Shown here piece by piece: positions 35,737 to 44,775 of a stretch of 64,000 bases of DNA. The DNA is from Prevotella sp. (GTDB lineage Bacteria; Bacteroidota; Bacteroidia; Bacteroidales; Bacteroidaceae), in contig JAFTFX010000011.1 in NCBI GenBank assembly GCA_017458225.1, positions 1 to 64,000 of the forward strand, given 5' to 3'. Each line of letters begins with the position of its first letter. Position 1 is the first letter of the stretch. The notes beneath the pieces are model-generated. The model was not told the DNA's origin. It did no database searches and saw only the letters and a list, made by a program, of their open reading frames with translations. The position numbers were made by a program, and so were the translations under genes.

Positions 35737-38301
35737 TTATTTGATGAAGATCTTGCGTGCTGTATTGCCTTTGCGCTCGATGTAGATGCCCGATGTGCCC
35801 ACGCTCTCTACGCGGCGGCCATCGAGGGTGTAGTAGGTTGCAGTAGCGTCAGCGTCGTGCGTGATGTTTACGATGCCGTTGTACACGCTTTCCTTCGGGC
35901 TCTGCAGCAAGGCGAGTTCCTTGACGATGGCACCGTTAGTAGACTGGCGCGTTGTCAGAATGCCAGTCACGTCGTAGGTCTTGCCAGCGTAGTTCGAGGG
36001 AACGGTAATTCCATTGATGCCGAACGTGTTGAAGAGGCGGATGTAGTTGCCTCCCATGACGGCAAACAGGCCGCTGAAATCTTCGTAGGTGGTGCGCTGC
36101 ATCTCGATGCCCTGCAGGGTGATCAGATTGGCATACTGCGTCTGGTCAACGCTGGATACATCGGTGACGATGACAGGCTCTGCTGCCGTTCCTTCGGTGA
36201 CCGTTACGCCCACGCTCATGTCGAAGGTCTGGTCTGCATTGATGACAGGAACGTCGTTCGTGGAAGTTCGGCTGCCGATGATGATGCCGTTCATCACTGC
36301 CGTATTGTTGAGCGAGAGCGTGCTCCCCGTCAGGAGAATGCTGCCCGAGGCATCGCGCAGATAAACATTGTTGTTATTGACGTAAAGAACCTGTGCGTTT
36401 GTCAATCTGAGCACAATCTTGGTGTCGGTAGGCAGCTGCTTGAAGGCGGCAATGTCGTTAGCCACGATGTTGTCTTCAACGGTTACAGTGCACTGTGCTG
36501 AAAGGTTGTTGTCGCTGGTCACGGTGATGACTGCCGTTCCTACGGCAACACCTGTCACCACGCCGTCCTGACTGACGGTTGCCACGTTCTTGTTGTCAGT
36601 ACTCCAAGTCAGCTTGTTCTTGGCCGATTCAGGGACGAGCGTAGCCTGCAGTTTGATGCCGGCACCGATGTTCGTGGTGGCAGTTGCAGGCAGGGTGATA
36701 GCTGTCAGAATGTTGGCATCGAACACATCGAAGGTGATGTTGCCGTTGACGGTCTTGATGTTCCGCAGTCCGAAATCGTTAGCCTTGCCAGCCCATGTCT
36801 TCAGGTTGCCAGGGGTAGTGATGTTCGACAACTCGGTTACATTGCCAGTTCCTGGGAAAGGATCGGAGGAACGACCGTAGCCAGTGTTGTTTGTTCTGGC
36901 CCTGACCAGTTCGAAATAGTTGTGCGCAGGATTCTTGTTCACTGAATTGCTTTGCAGGCTCCATACCGACGCATTGGTGGAGTCGACACGGAAGACGAGC
37001 ATTCCTTGGCCGGGCAGGGCTGCATCCCACTTCTGCGTGCGCTGACGGTTCTCCAGCAGGAAATACTCCTTGTTGACGGGCGAATCCAGACGATAGCCTG
37101 TGTGTGTCTTTGCCAGTGGCTCCAGGGTGTAGCTGCCCAGTGACTTGATGGTTGTGGGGGTGGAGAAACCGAAGAAATACTTCTCGAACAGGGTGTAGCC
37201 AGCTGGTGTGCGGCTGTCGTTCAGATAGCTTCCGCCTGCCATGATTGACCATTCGGCTGGGTGGTTGCTCTCGCCTCCGCTCTCGCTGTAGTCGGTATCG
37301 TAGAGGTCGGGTATGCCCATTACGTGGCTGAACTCATGGCAGATGGTGCCTATACCGTCAATCTGTGAGCGGCCGGTACGTCCGTAGAGCTCGGTAGAGC
37401 AGGCATAGCGCTCAAGACGAACACCGTCCATCGTGACATACCACTGCGTGGCAGGGTTGTAGATTATGCTGGCGTGTGGCCAGATAAGACGCGAGTCATT
37501 GCCGCCGATGTTGGAGCCGTTGCCGGCAAAGATGAAGTAGATCATGTCGACAAAGCCGTTGTTGTCGCGGTCGTAGTCTTTGAAGTTCACCAGTGGGTTG
37601 GCGGCCTGAACAATCTCATAGTTGAGCTGGGCCACATTGTTAAGACCGTTGGGATAGTACTGGCTGCGATCCACCTGTATCGGGCCGATGATGTCGAACG
37701 AAGTATTGAACTTGCCATTGGAGTTGTCGAGGAAATAGTCATGCACGCTGCCGGTGTAGACTTCGTTGTCGAAGCCGGTGTAGTTCTCCTTGTTGACCAT
37801 GTCTTCCACGATGGTGGCATAGTCTTCGCGCGAGAAACTCTTGTCGTTGAATTCCACGAGGATGATGAGGCCCTTGAAGTTTTCGTAGGTATTGGCCTTC
37901 TTGCCTATCTGCTGGCGTGCAAGGGCACGGCTTTTCATCTCTTGTTCCCTGGCCAGTTGTACGGTCTGGGTCATTTCGGGCTTCAAGAACTTGTCGACGC
38001 TCTGCAGATAGGCCTCTTCGGCCACTGAGCGCATGTCGGCATCGTGGGCCACCATGCCAGTGGCCTTCAACTGGCCGGCTTTCTTCTGTGCATACACGTA
38101 GAATCCCTTTGTGTCTTTGACAACGGTGTAGCCGTCGGCAGTAGTGGTGAAGTGGCACCACTCGTCGCCCAGGAGGCTGATGGTCACGTAGGTACCGTCA
38201 GGTTGTTGCACTTTCACTTTTTCTCGTTTAGCAGGAACGGCCAGCATGCTGATGGCTGCCATCAGCAGCGTCATGCTTAGTAGTAGTCTTATTTTCTTCA
38301 T
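35737..38301 (-). CDS. Secreted M6-family metalloprotease
   Basis: 854 residues. Signal peptide, propeptide-like region, then an M6 (immune-inhibitor-A-like) catalytic domain with zinc motif HEFSH at 322-326 followed by VMGIPDLYD and EWSIMAGGSYL (Met-turn). Later come a Big_2 Ig-like domain (LTWSTDNKNVATVSQDGVVTG, here split: LTWSTDNKN/VATVSQDGVVTG, ~580) and an OB-like domain (~640-800). The end YYTLDGRRVESVGTSGIYI is the usual tail of exported Prevotella proteins. It would digest extracellular protein. It has its own promoter and stands next to a SusC/D locus containing another HExxH protein. Confidence 0.9.
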   Translation of the reverse strand: MKKIRLLLSMTLLMAAISMLAVPAKREKVKVQQPDGTYVTISLLGDEWCHFTTTADGYTVVKDTKGFYVYAQKKAGQLKATGMVAHDADMRSVAEEAYLQSVDKFLKPEMTQTVQLAREQEMKSRALARQQIGKKANTYENFKGLIILVEFNDKSFSREDYATIVEDMVNKENYTGFDNEVYTGSVHDYFLDNSNGKFNTSFDIIGPIQVDRSQYYPNGLNNVAQLNYEIVQAANPLVNFKDYDRDNNGFVDMIYFIFAGNGSNIGGNDSRLIWPHASIIYNPATQWYVTMDGVRLERYACSTELYGRTGRSQIDGIGTICHEFSHVMGIPDLYDTDYSESGGESNHPAEWSIMAGGSYLNDSRTPAGYTLFEKYFFGFSTPTTIKSLGSYTLEPLAKTHTGYRLDSPVNKEYFLLENRQRTQKWDAALPGQGMLVFRVDSTNASVWSLQSNSVNKNPAHNYFELVRARTNNTGYGRSSDPFPGTGNVTELSNITTPGNLKTWAGKANDFGLRNIKTVNGNITFDVFDANILTAITLPATATTNIGAGIKLQATLVPESAKNKLTWSTDNKNVATVSQDGVVTGVAVGTAVITVTSDNNLSAQCTVTVEDNIVANDIAAFKQLPTDTKIVLRLTNAQVLYVNNNNVYLRDASGSILLTGSTLSLNNTAVMNGIIIGSRTSTNDVPVINADQTFDMSVGVTVTEGTAAEPVIVTDVSSVDQTQYANLITLQGIEMQRTTYEDFSGLFAVMGGNYIRLFNTFGINGITVPSNYAGKTYDVTGILTTRQSTNGAIVKELALLQSPKESVYNGIVNITHDADATATYYTLDGRRVESVGTSGIYIERKGNTARKIFIK

Positions 38302-38339
38302 GTTTAATATTATTTCTAATCACATTTTGTATTGAATTG

Positions 38340-38371
38340 CAAAAATACGCATTATTTCTGAATTTGCCAAA
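38340..38371 (-). promoter_or_regulatory. Promoter of the M6 protease gene
   Basis: Minus strand: TTTG at 38371-38368, 20 bases, TATTTTTG at 38347-38340, 38 bases before the start codon. Confidence 0.72.
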
Positions 38372-38386
38372 CAAAAGGGTAAAAAA

Positions 38387-38421
38387 CAAAAATCTCCCAC
38401 GACTGACGAGCCGTGAGAGAC
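38387..38421 (-). terminator. Terminator of the SusC/D-metallohydrolase operon
   Basis: Minus strand TCTCTCACG pairs with CGTGGGAGA (one G-U pair), followed by TTTTTG. It ends the five-gene unit that begins at 48105. Confidence 0.75.
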
Positions 38422-38450
38422 CTTTGCTATATAGTTAGGAAATGTGATTT

Positions 38451-40238
38451 TTACTTCGCGATGAACTTCTTGCCATCCTTGATGATGAGGCCCTTCAGAG
38501 CCTTACCGTTCAGCTTCTGTCCGTTCAGGTTGTAGTAGCCACTGGTGGTGTTGCTCTTGTCGCGGCTCACCTCGTCAATGCCGTCATACACAACATCCTC
38601 CAACTTGGCATCGCCCTGCAGGACTACGATGGGAGTCTCTGAACGCATGCCACGGCCTTTGATGTAGATGACGCAAGAACGACCAGTTACACTTGAGGGC
38701 AGCGGATCGCAAGCGACGGTGGCATAGCCATAGCCTTGGCGGAACTCAATGTCATTGCTAATCCGAGGACCGGCCTCTACAAAGTCTAATGTAGAGATCC
38801 AGTCAGGCAGTTCATAGAAATAGTTTTCGATGCCCTGGTCGTCGAGCCAAGGATAGGCGGTGTAGATCTGAACTGCATCTTGCAGACCTTCGTACATGTT
38901 GGCGACAGTCTTGCCATCGGCAGAAACCTTCAGCACGTTCAGGTTCTTGATTTCTTCGTCGTTCTCATTGTAGCCAGTTGCCAGCACTTCGGTATAGTCG
39001 AAGAGAGCATGGAAGGTCAAATCGACAACAATATCTCCGTAGCTAAAGGAACCTGTGCTGTCAGGCACAGCGGTTTTATAAGCAAACATGCTTGTTGTAT
39101 AGTCAAAATCTTCGCCTTCTTGTGGAATTGAACCAGTGAAGTCCACGTCAACGCCAGATTGGTCAAAACCAGTAATCACGACGGCAAACTTCTCGTTCAG
39201 CGTAACAGGCTGTTCTACCAAACTGCCGAAATCGTCCTGATATTCGTTTTTGAACTGAAGAGAATAAAGATACACAACTCCTTCAGAGGTGTTTTGTGTG
39301 TTATAAGGTCCACCAATTTTATTCTGATTATTAGCTGTTGCATAGAATCTGCCCAGCACCTTGTCGCCAATAATTTCTTCTCCTTCTTCGTCCTTCTCAA
39401 CATTGTAGAAAGTCATAGTGAGCTTGGCATCACCAGTCAGCGGCTGCTTCATGGTGTAAACAATAGAATGGACAGAAGTAAGGTACATGTTGTAAGGACG
39501 AGGATAAATCTGGGAAAGACCAAACAGCGTATATTCACTACCATCTTTCGTCGTCAACTTGCCATTGCCAAATAAGTAACTGGTCTTCTCGTCAGGATGA
39601 ACGCTACCCCATGCGTATGAGCCAAGACTATGGGTAGCGTCATAGAATGTCATGTCGGCCAGCGAGTCCTTTTGCATGACACAACCGAAGTATTCAGGAT
39701 TTGTCTGTGCTAATTGAGTATAATTTTCACTACTAGCAACCCAGTTGTCGTTAAATTCTTTAAGAGAGAAACTGTTAGTGCCATCAGAAAGAACAGGAGT
39801 GTCTCCATAGTTGTTGTAGCCATTAGTCTGATAGCAACCAGAAGAACCGAAGTGAAAATCGCCATTAGCTTCAGCTTCGTATGCTTCTTCGCGCCAAGTC
39901 CATGTCGTGTTGGCAGGATTGGTTGACTTGTTTACGAACGTCAAATCACCATAAGGCGGTAAAATCAGAATTGAAGAGTAGTAATGGCTACCCTCAATAC
40001 TTTCACCAGCCCACATAGCACAATCGGGTTTAGTGTAATAAACACCATTGGCTTTCGAACGGCGAGCTACCTTTTTCAAGTCTTTTACGGAGTTACTGAT
40101 GGAAGCCTGCTTCATCATGTTGGCTTTTTCCACCTTTGCCTTACCGTCGAAAGACGCCTTTTCTGGCTTCTGCTGAGCGTTTGCTGCAACCACTGCCAGT
40201 GAGAGTAACATGGGTAATAAAATTTTCTTCATAAGCAT
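38451..40238 (-). CDS. Secreted protein of unknown function
   Basis: 595 residues; the third residue Met (40232) is an equally good start (MKKILLPMLLSLAVVAANAQ signal peptide). No catalytic motif or named domain is recognised. The middle is rich in Tyr, Asn, Asp and Gly with beta-strand character, and a long aromatic region (YLYSLQFKNEY, VYTMKQPLTGDAKLTMTFYN) looks like a beta-sandwich. The end (YYNLNGQKLNGKALKGLII, then KDGKKFIAK) is the exported-protein tail seen elsewhere in this window. Last gene of the metallohydrolase operon, 45 bases after the DUF4302 gene with no promoter between. It is somewhat richer in A/T than its neighbours. Confidence 0.7.
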   Translation of the reverse strand: MLMKKILLPMLLSLAVVAANAQQKPEKASFDGKAKVEKANMMKQASISNSVKDLKKVARRSKANGVYYTKPDCAMWAGESIEGSHYYSSILILPPYGDLTFVNKSTNPANTTWTWREEAYEAEANGDFHFGSSGCYQTNGYNNYGDTPVLSDGTNSFSLKEFNDNWVASSENYTQLAQTNPEYFGCVMQKDSLADMTFYDATHSLGSYAWGSVHPDEKTSYLFGNGKLTTKDGSEYTLFGLSQIYPRPYNMYLTSVHSIVYTMKQPLTGDAKLTMTFYNVEKDEEGEEIIGDKVLGRFYATANNQNKIGGPYNTQNTSEGVVYLYSLQFKNEYQDDFGSLVEQPVTLNEKFAVVITGFDQSGVDVDFTGSIPQEGEDFDYTTSMFAYKTAVPDSTGSFSYGDIVVDLTFHALFDYTEVLATGYNENDEEIKNLNVLKVSADGKTVANMYEGLQDAVQIYTAYPWLDDQGIENYFYELPDWISTLDFVEAGPRISNDIEFRQGYGYATVACDPLPSSVTGRSCVIYIKGRGMRSETPIVVLQGDAKLEDVVYDGIDEVSRDKSNTTSGYYNLNGQKLNGKALKGLIIKDGKKFIAK

Positions 40239-40283
40239 TTGGTTTTAAATGAAACGAATATGTTATATAATTACTATTTTCCT

Positions 40284-41663
40284 TTATCTCAACGAGAACG
40301 TTGCCCACGAGCCTGAGTTCTTGCTGTTCTCCAGTTTGATGTTGTTTAGGTCAAATCCCGTTGTGACAGGCTTTCCTGTAAACTCCTGGCAGAAGTACTC
40401 AATGAACGTGCTGAGCGAGGGGAACATGGTCAGCAACTTCTGCAAGTTCTCTGAAGGAGGCAGCATGGTTATCGTGACTCTCTCGCCTTTCTGCTTGATG
40501 GTCAGGTTGAAGAGTGCATTCGAGTTCTTTTGATTGGCACTGTAGCGTACTGAGAACGATGTTACACCGCTGGGGTCGACCGAGAAGGCCACATTGCTCA
40601 GGGTGTAGTTGCGAGCTCTCATATCACTATAGGCCTTGTCGTAGAGCTGCTTTACATCGTCTGACATGCTGGCACTGCGCGTCAGCAGCCATGTCTTGTT
40701 GGTCTTGATGGCATGGATAAAGAAGCGCGAGATGGTGTCGCCGCTGATGAAATACTGGGCGTTCTCGACACTCTCGAAGACATCCTTCAGCTTGTTGTAC
40801 CTGAAGTCTTGTACCGTCTCGCCAGTCGTCAATTGTTTCTTGTCGCGGAAACGCAGGTAGTAGTCAGTACCGCGACGGGTCATGATGAAGGGGTTGAAAC
40901 GCTCGTCGACAACGGCATCGCCGTCGTATGGATAGATGTTGGGCAGTCCTTCCTGTGCGCCTTCCATCTTGAAGATGCTGTCGCCCAGATGCAGTACGTT
41001 ATAGGTAGGCGCATTCGTGGGGAAAATCTTGCTCTGGAATGCCTTCACATCAGCCATGTATTCAGCATAGTCAACGCCCGGTTCGATGGGAGTCAGCAGG
41101 TTATAGGTGCCGCGTTTCTTGCCTTTCAGCATCATGTAGCTGGCATCCTCGGGGGCTTCCACCACGATGAACTCGTAGTCGCCGCCGAATCCGGTTCCCG
41201 TAGGACGGAAGTCGGGGTCAGAGAAGTAGTGCAGGCTCGTATTATAGCTGTTGAACGTCAATACCGGTCCATTGTCGGTGATGACTTCCCAAGGTGATGT
41301 GTCTTCCCTGTACTCGTTCTTGTAGCGGCATTTCCATTCCTTTTCGGTGCTACCGGCACTGCCCGTCTGTTCCTCATACCATTCAGGCCATTCGTAGCCA
41401 GAGACGTTCACCGTCATGTCGCGGTTGAATCGCGTCAGCAGCAGATAGCCCTTTCCGTTAGGAGCCTCGTTGTCGTAGGTGGGGTAGTACTGCATAGCCC
41501 ATCCGTTGGGCTGGGCAGTCAGTCGGGCCGAGTAGAGTGCACTGGCATTGTTGAGCCTTTCTGCTGCCGAAGCGTCGAAGATGTCGTCTTCTTCACCCGA
41601 ACAGGCGGTAAAGCTGATGATGGACAGTGCCATCAGTGAAAGGTTGAATATCTTTTTCATCAT
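40284..41663 (-). CDS. DUF4302-type lipoprotein
   Basis: 459 residues; lipobox FTAC at ~21. Sequence of the DUF4302 type (ASALYSARLTAQPNGWAMQY, then GKGYLLLTRF and DFRPTGTGFGGDYEFIV). In Bacteroidota such proteins are encoded with SusC/SusD and a zinc metallohydrolase lipoprotein, as here. Function unknown; an outer-membrane accessory of the importer is the usual guess. 15 bases after the metallohydrolase gene. Confidence 0.8.
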   Translation of the reverse strand: MMKKIFNLSLMALSIISFTACSGEEDDIFDASAAERLNNASALYSARLTAQPNGWAMQYYPTYDNEAPNGKGYLLLTRFNRDMTVNVSGYEWPEWYEEQTGSAGSTEKEWKCRYKNEYREDTSPWEVITDNGPVLTFNSYNTSLHYFSDPDFRPTGTGFGGDYEFIVVEAPEDASYMMLKGKKRGTYNLLTPIEPGVDYAEYMADVKAFQSKIFPTNAPTYNVLHLGDSIFKMEGAQEGLPNIYPYDGDAVVDERFNPFIMTRRGTDYYLRFRDKKQLTTGETVQDFRYNKLKDVFESVENAQYFISGDTISRFFIHAIKTNKTWLLTRSASMSDDVKQLYDKAYSDMRARNYTLSNVAFSVDPSGVTSFSVRYSANQKNSNALFNLTIKQKGERVTITMLPPSENLQKLLTMFPSLSTFIEYFCQEFTGKPVTTGFDLNNIKLENSKNSGSWATFSLR

Positions 41664-41678
41664 ATCCGAATTCTGTTT

Positions 41679-42968
41679 TTACTTTTTCTTAATAGCATCT
41701 TCATGCAGTTTCTTGTAGCCCTCTATTTCCTCGTTCAGGTATTCGAAGAGCGTCTTGCTGGGATCGTCGGCCATCGGGGCTGTCAGACGGTTGATGTAGT
41801 TGCCCGAGGCATCGCGTTTGAAGTCTCCGTTTTCGTCGGTCAGGTACTGGCGTGTCTGCACCTCTTTGCGCAGCTCGTCGAGGTCAATCTGCCAGTTGCT
41901 GCGCAGCCATGTACGCACGATATCGAGTTTCTGCAGAATCACGTCGCGACCGTCAATGTTGTCCCAGTGTTCGCGGTCAAGGATGCACTTACCCAGCGTG
42001 TCGGTCATGGCATAGCCGTCAGCATCGCGCTTGATGACCTTGCGGGCCACTTTGTATTCCTCGTTCGAAAGCTGGTGCAGGTAGCCGATAGAGTCCATGT
42101 CGACCTCGGTCTTGCGTGTTGTCTTCACCAGTCGGCCATTTCTGACTTCGTAGTTCCAGAACAAGGAGTCATATTTCTCTGCAGTCATTTCTACGTCTTC
42201 CCAGTCGAAGCGTGCGGTCTCCAGCAGCTGGTCCCAGCGTTCCTGCGTGTAGGTGATGTAGCATGACATGGTCTCAGCCCAGTCCTCGCGGTTGGCCGAT
42301 GAGCCATAGGGCGTTACGAAGCCCAGTGAGCACTGCACGGAGTCGTGCTTGTCGTTCCAGGAAGCGTCATAGAGTGCCGACGACAGGATGTCGAATGTGG
42401 TGGGGCGCTGCAGGTTCTGGTCCAGAATGTGCGAGAACTCGTGGTGCATGGTGTGGAAGAACAGGTTGTTCAGTCCATTCAGTCCCTCAATATGGTTAAT
42501 GTCCAGCTTGTTGGTCTCCATCAGTGTGATCTTCACACCGCCTTCGGCGACACCAACAGTACGCGAACCGTCGTCGTTATAGGCAGGTGAGCCGATGACG
42601 TGGATGATGCGTGGTGCATATTTCTTGAGGAACACCTCTTTCTCTCCTGCCAGCTTGTCATAGACATCGAGCCAGAGATACTTTGTGAGAATGGCCAATT
42701 GCAGGCTCTTGTCGTAGGCCGCAGGCACCAGGTTCTTCTGCATGTCAGCACCTACATCCTCCATGCGGTAGATGTAGCGCATGTTGTAGCGTTCCAACAT
42801 GTGTTTCTTAACGAACGTATCCAGTGGGAACGTGCCCAAGGTACGGTCGAGCGACTCGTTGACATCGGGGAAGATGGTCGAGTCAAGATCATCTTCGCTG
42901 CACGATAGAACGGCACTCGCACCGGCGTATGCCATAAAGGCCAATAGCAGTATGTTCAGTTTCTTCAT
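41679..42968 (-). CDS. Substrate import-associated zinc metallohydrolase lipoprotein
   Basis: 429 residues; lipobox VLSC at ~23. HEFSH zinc motif at 176-180 (FFHTMHHEFSHILDQN) and a downstream acidic ligand candidate in NREDWAE (~227). This matches the TIGR04549-like family of SusC/D-linked HExxH lipoproteins. Substrate is unknown; a peptide or amide would fit a metallohydrolase. 3 bases separate it from the SusD gene, so strict operon membership. Confidence 0.85.
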   Translation of the reverse strand: MKKLNILLLAFMAYAGASAVLSCSEDDLDSTIFPDVNESLDRTLGTFPLDTFVKKHMLERYNMRYIYRMEDVGADMQKNLVPAAYDKSLQLAILTKYLWLDVYDKLAGEKEVFLKKYAPRIIHVIGSPAYNDDGSRTVGVAEGGVKITLMETNKLDINHIEGLNGLNNLFFHTMHHEFSHILDQNLQRPTTFDILSSALYDASWNDKHDSVQCSLGFVTPYGSSANREDWAETMSCYITYTQERWDQLLETARFDWEDVEMTAEKYDSLFWNYEVRNGRLVKTTRKTEVDMDSIGYLHQLSNEEYKVARKVIKRDADGYAMTDTLGKCILDREHWDNIDGRDVILQKLDIVRTWLRSNWQIDLDELRKEVQTRQYLTDENGDFKRDASGNYINRLTAPMADDPSKTLFEYLNEEIEGYKKLHEDAIKKK

Positions 42969-42971
42969 TGC

Positions 42972-44723
42972 TTATTCCTCCTTATCATTTTGTTCGTTGT
43001 TGTCGTTGTCACCAAAGAAATGGCTGGGTGGCAGAGCCGTCTCAGACGATTGTGTATTGGTGATGATGGGGCGTGAGGGCTCCAGTCCCGATGCGATGGC
43101 ATCCTGCGGCACTTCGATGGCGCGGCGCACATCGTTCCACGTAAGGGTGTACTTCTCGTTGTGCAGACCATACTCGTGAGTATACTCCATGCCCCAGCGC
43201 TTCAGGTCGAAGAAGCGCAGACCAGTGAAGTTGGTCTCATAGCGGCGTAAGTAGTTCAGACAGTTCATGTAGGGTACTGCCGTCGCAGGAATCACGTAGT
43301 CGGGACTCATGTTGGTCACGAAGTTCCAGTCGTCGAAGCAGTTATAGTTGGCTTCTGTCTTTCTGGCGAACCATCCGTTGATGTGCGATTCGGCCAGGGG
43401 AATCATACCGTTATTTGCTGCGTATGTCTGTTTGGCACTGGGCGAGAAGCGCTGAAGTGACGATGTGTAGGTGGTTAGGTCTTCCAGTGCTCCAGGCAGG
43501 TCGTTCTGCATGATCTTTGCTTCGGCACGCTCCAGCAGCAGTTCAGCGTAGGTGAACTCGCGGCGGATGGTGTGGGCATAGCCGATGCCGGCCACTTTGT
43601 CGGTGTACTGGAACTGTTCGGCAATCCATGCAGGATAGTAGCCGCCGTAGCCATTGCCGCCCAGTCCGCTGACGATGATGGCGGGATTGACGGCCCAGCG
43701 CGACCACATCGGATGGTTGTGGTAGTAAATGGCGCGTGCCACCAAACTGCCCTGTGCATAGCGATAGCGTGCCTTACGACCGATGGTAGAGTAGGTGTCA
43801 ATCAGCATGATGTTGCTGTAGATGTCGGGATTCTGCCATACGTTGGCATAGTCGCTCAGGTAGGTGCAGTCGTCCAGCGGCGTATAGTCGAACATGCGGG
43901 CAAGCAGTGCCTCATTGTTCGTTCCCAAGACAGCGTTGGCATGCTCTACCACCTTGCTCCACTGGCGTGTGTAGAGATAGAAGCGTGCAGCGAAGGCATG
44001 AGCAGCATCGGTGCTGAAATGCCACTTGGGCTTCTTGTAGTTGATGTTGCTCACATACTTCAGACCTTCTTCCAAGTCGTTACGAATCTTGTTGTAGGTG
44101 TCGGTGACATTACTGCGGTTGTAGTTGTCGTCGACGGTGACGATAGGCTCGGTGACGTATGGCACGCCGATATCGTTCTTGCTGAGTTCATCGTTCTTGT
44201 AGGCCTGTGAGAAAATGTTTACCAGCACGAAGTGGCAGTAGGCTCTGATGAGCAGGCCCTCAGCCCGTGCAGCCAGATGTTTGGAGTCTCTGTTCTCGCG
44301 CGTGGCAATCTCGTCGAGTGCCTGCAGACCTTCGTTCACGGTGTTGATGGCATCGTAGAAACTGGTCCATACGTTGGCAGGTGTGTCGCTCGATGTAGAC
44401 GACTTCACTGCTTCGAAGCGGAACATTTCGTCGTCCTGACGGCCCGATGAGGTCAGGTTGTAGTGGGTTGTCTCCTGTTTAGCCTGTGAACTGGCAGGCA
44501 GGTGGTTCGAGTTGAGGTCCATCACGTTGTCGCTCGACAGTTCGCAGACCCATCCGTAGTTGGCATCGGGGTAGGCAGAAGTGAAGAGCTCGATGACCTT
44601 GTCGACATCGTCGATGACCGTACGCTCGTCAGGTTCCTTGTCAAGGAAACTATCCGTGCACGATGCCATTGTCATCAGGCTCAGTGCTGCGAAAATTATT
44701 TTGTATGCTTTATTCTTCATCAT
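42972..44723 (-). CDS. SusD/RagB-like lipoprotein
   Basis: 583 residues; lipobox MASC at ~22. SusD features: early SFLDKEPDERT, AEGLLIRAYCHFVLVNIF, REFTYAELLLERAEAKI and the C-terminal GLRFFDLKRWGMEYTH. Pairs with the SusC-like protein encoded just before it. The cargo is unknown: the nearby metallohydrolase and M6 protease favour peptides over glycans, but this is inference. Confidence 0.94.
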   Translation of the reverse strand: MMKNKAYKIIFAALSLMTMASCTDSFLDKEPDERTVIDDVDKVIELFTSAYPDANYGWVCELSSDNVMDLNSNHLPASSQAKQETTHYNLTSSGRQDDEMFRFEAVKSSTSSDTPANVWTSFYDAINTVNEGLQALDEIATRENRDSKHLAARAEGLLIRAYCHFVLVNIFSQAYKNDELSKNDIGVPYVTEPIVTVDDNYNRSNVTDTYNKIRNDLEEGLKYVSNINYKKPKWHFSTDAAHAFAARFYLYTRQWSKVVEHANAVLGTNNEALLARMFDYTPLDDCTYLSDYANVWQNPDIYSNIMLIDTYSTIGRKARYRYAQGSLVARAIYYHNHPMWSRWAVNPAIIVSGLGGNGYGGYYPAWIAEQFQYTDKVAGIGYAHTIRREFTYAELLLERAEAKIMQNDLPGALEDLTTYTSSLQRFSPSAKQTYAANNGMIPLAESHINGWFARKTEANYNCFDDWNFVTNMSPDYVIPATAVPYMNCLNYLRRYETNFTGLRFFDLKRWGMEYTHEYGLHNEKYTLTWNDVRRAIEVPQDAIASGLEPSRPIITNTQSSETALPPSHFFGDNDNNEQNDKEE

Positions 44724-44775
44724 AGTGTGCAGTGTCCGTATTATATATTATATAATGTCTGTTGTCCATTTCTGT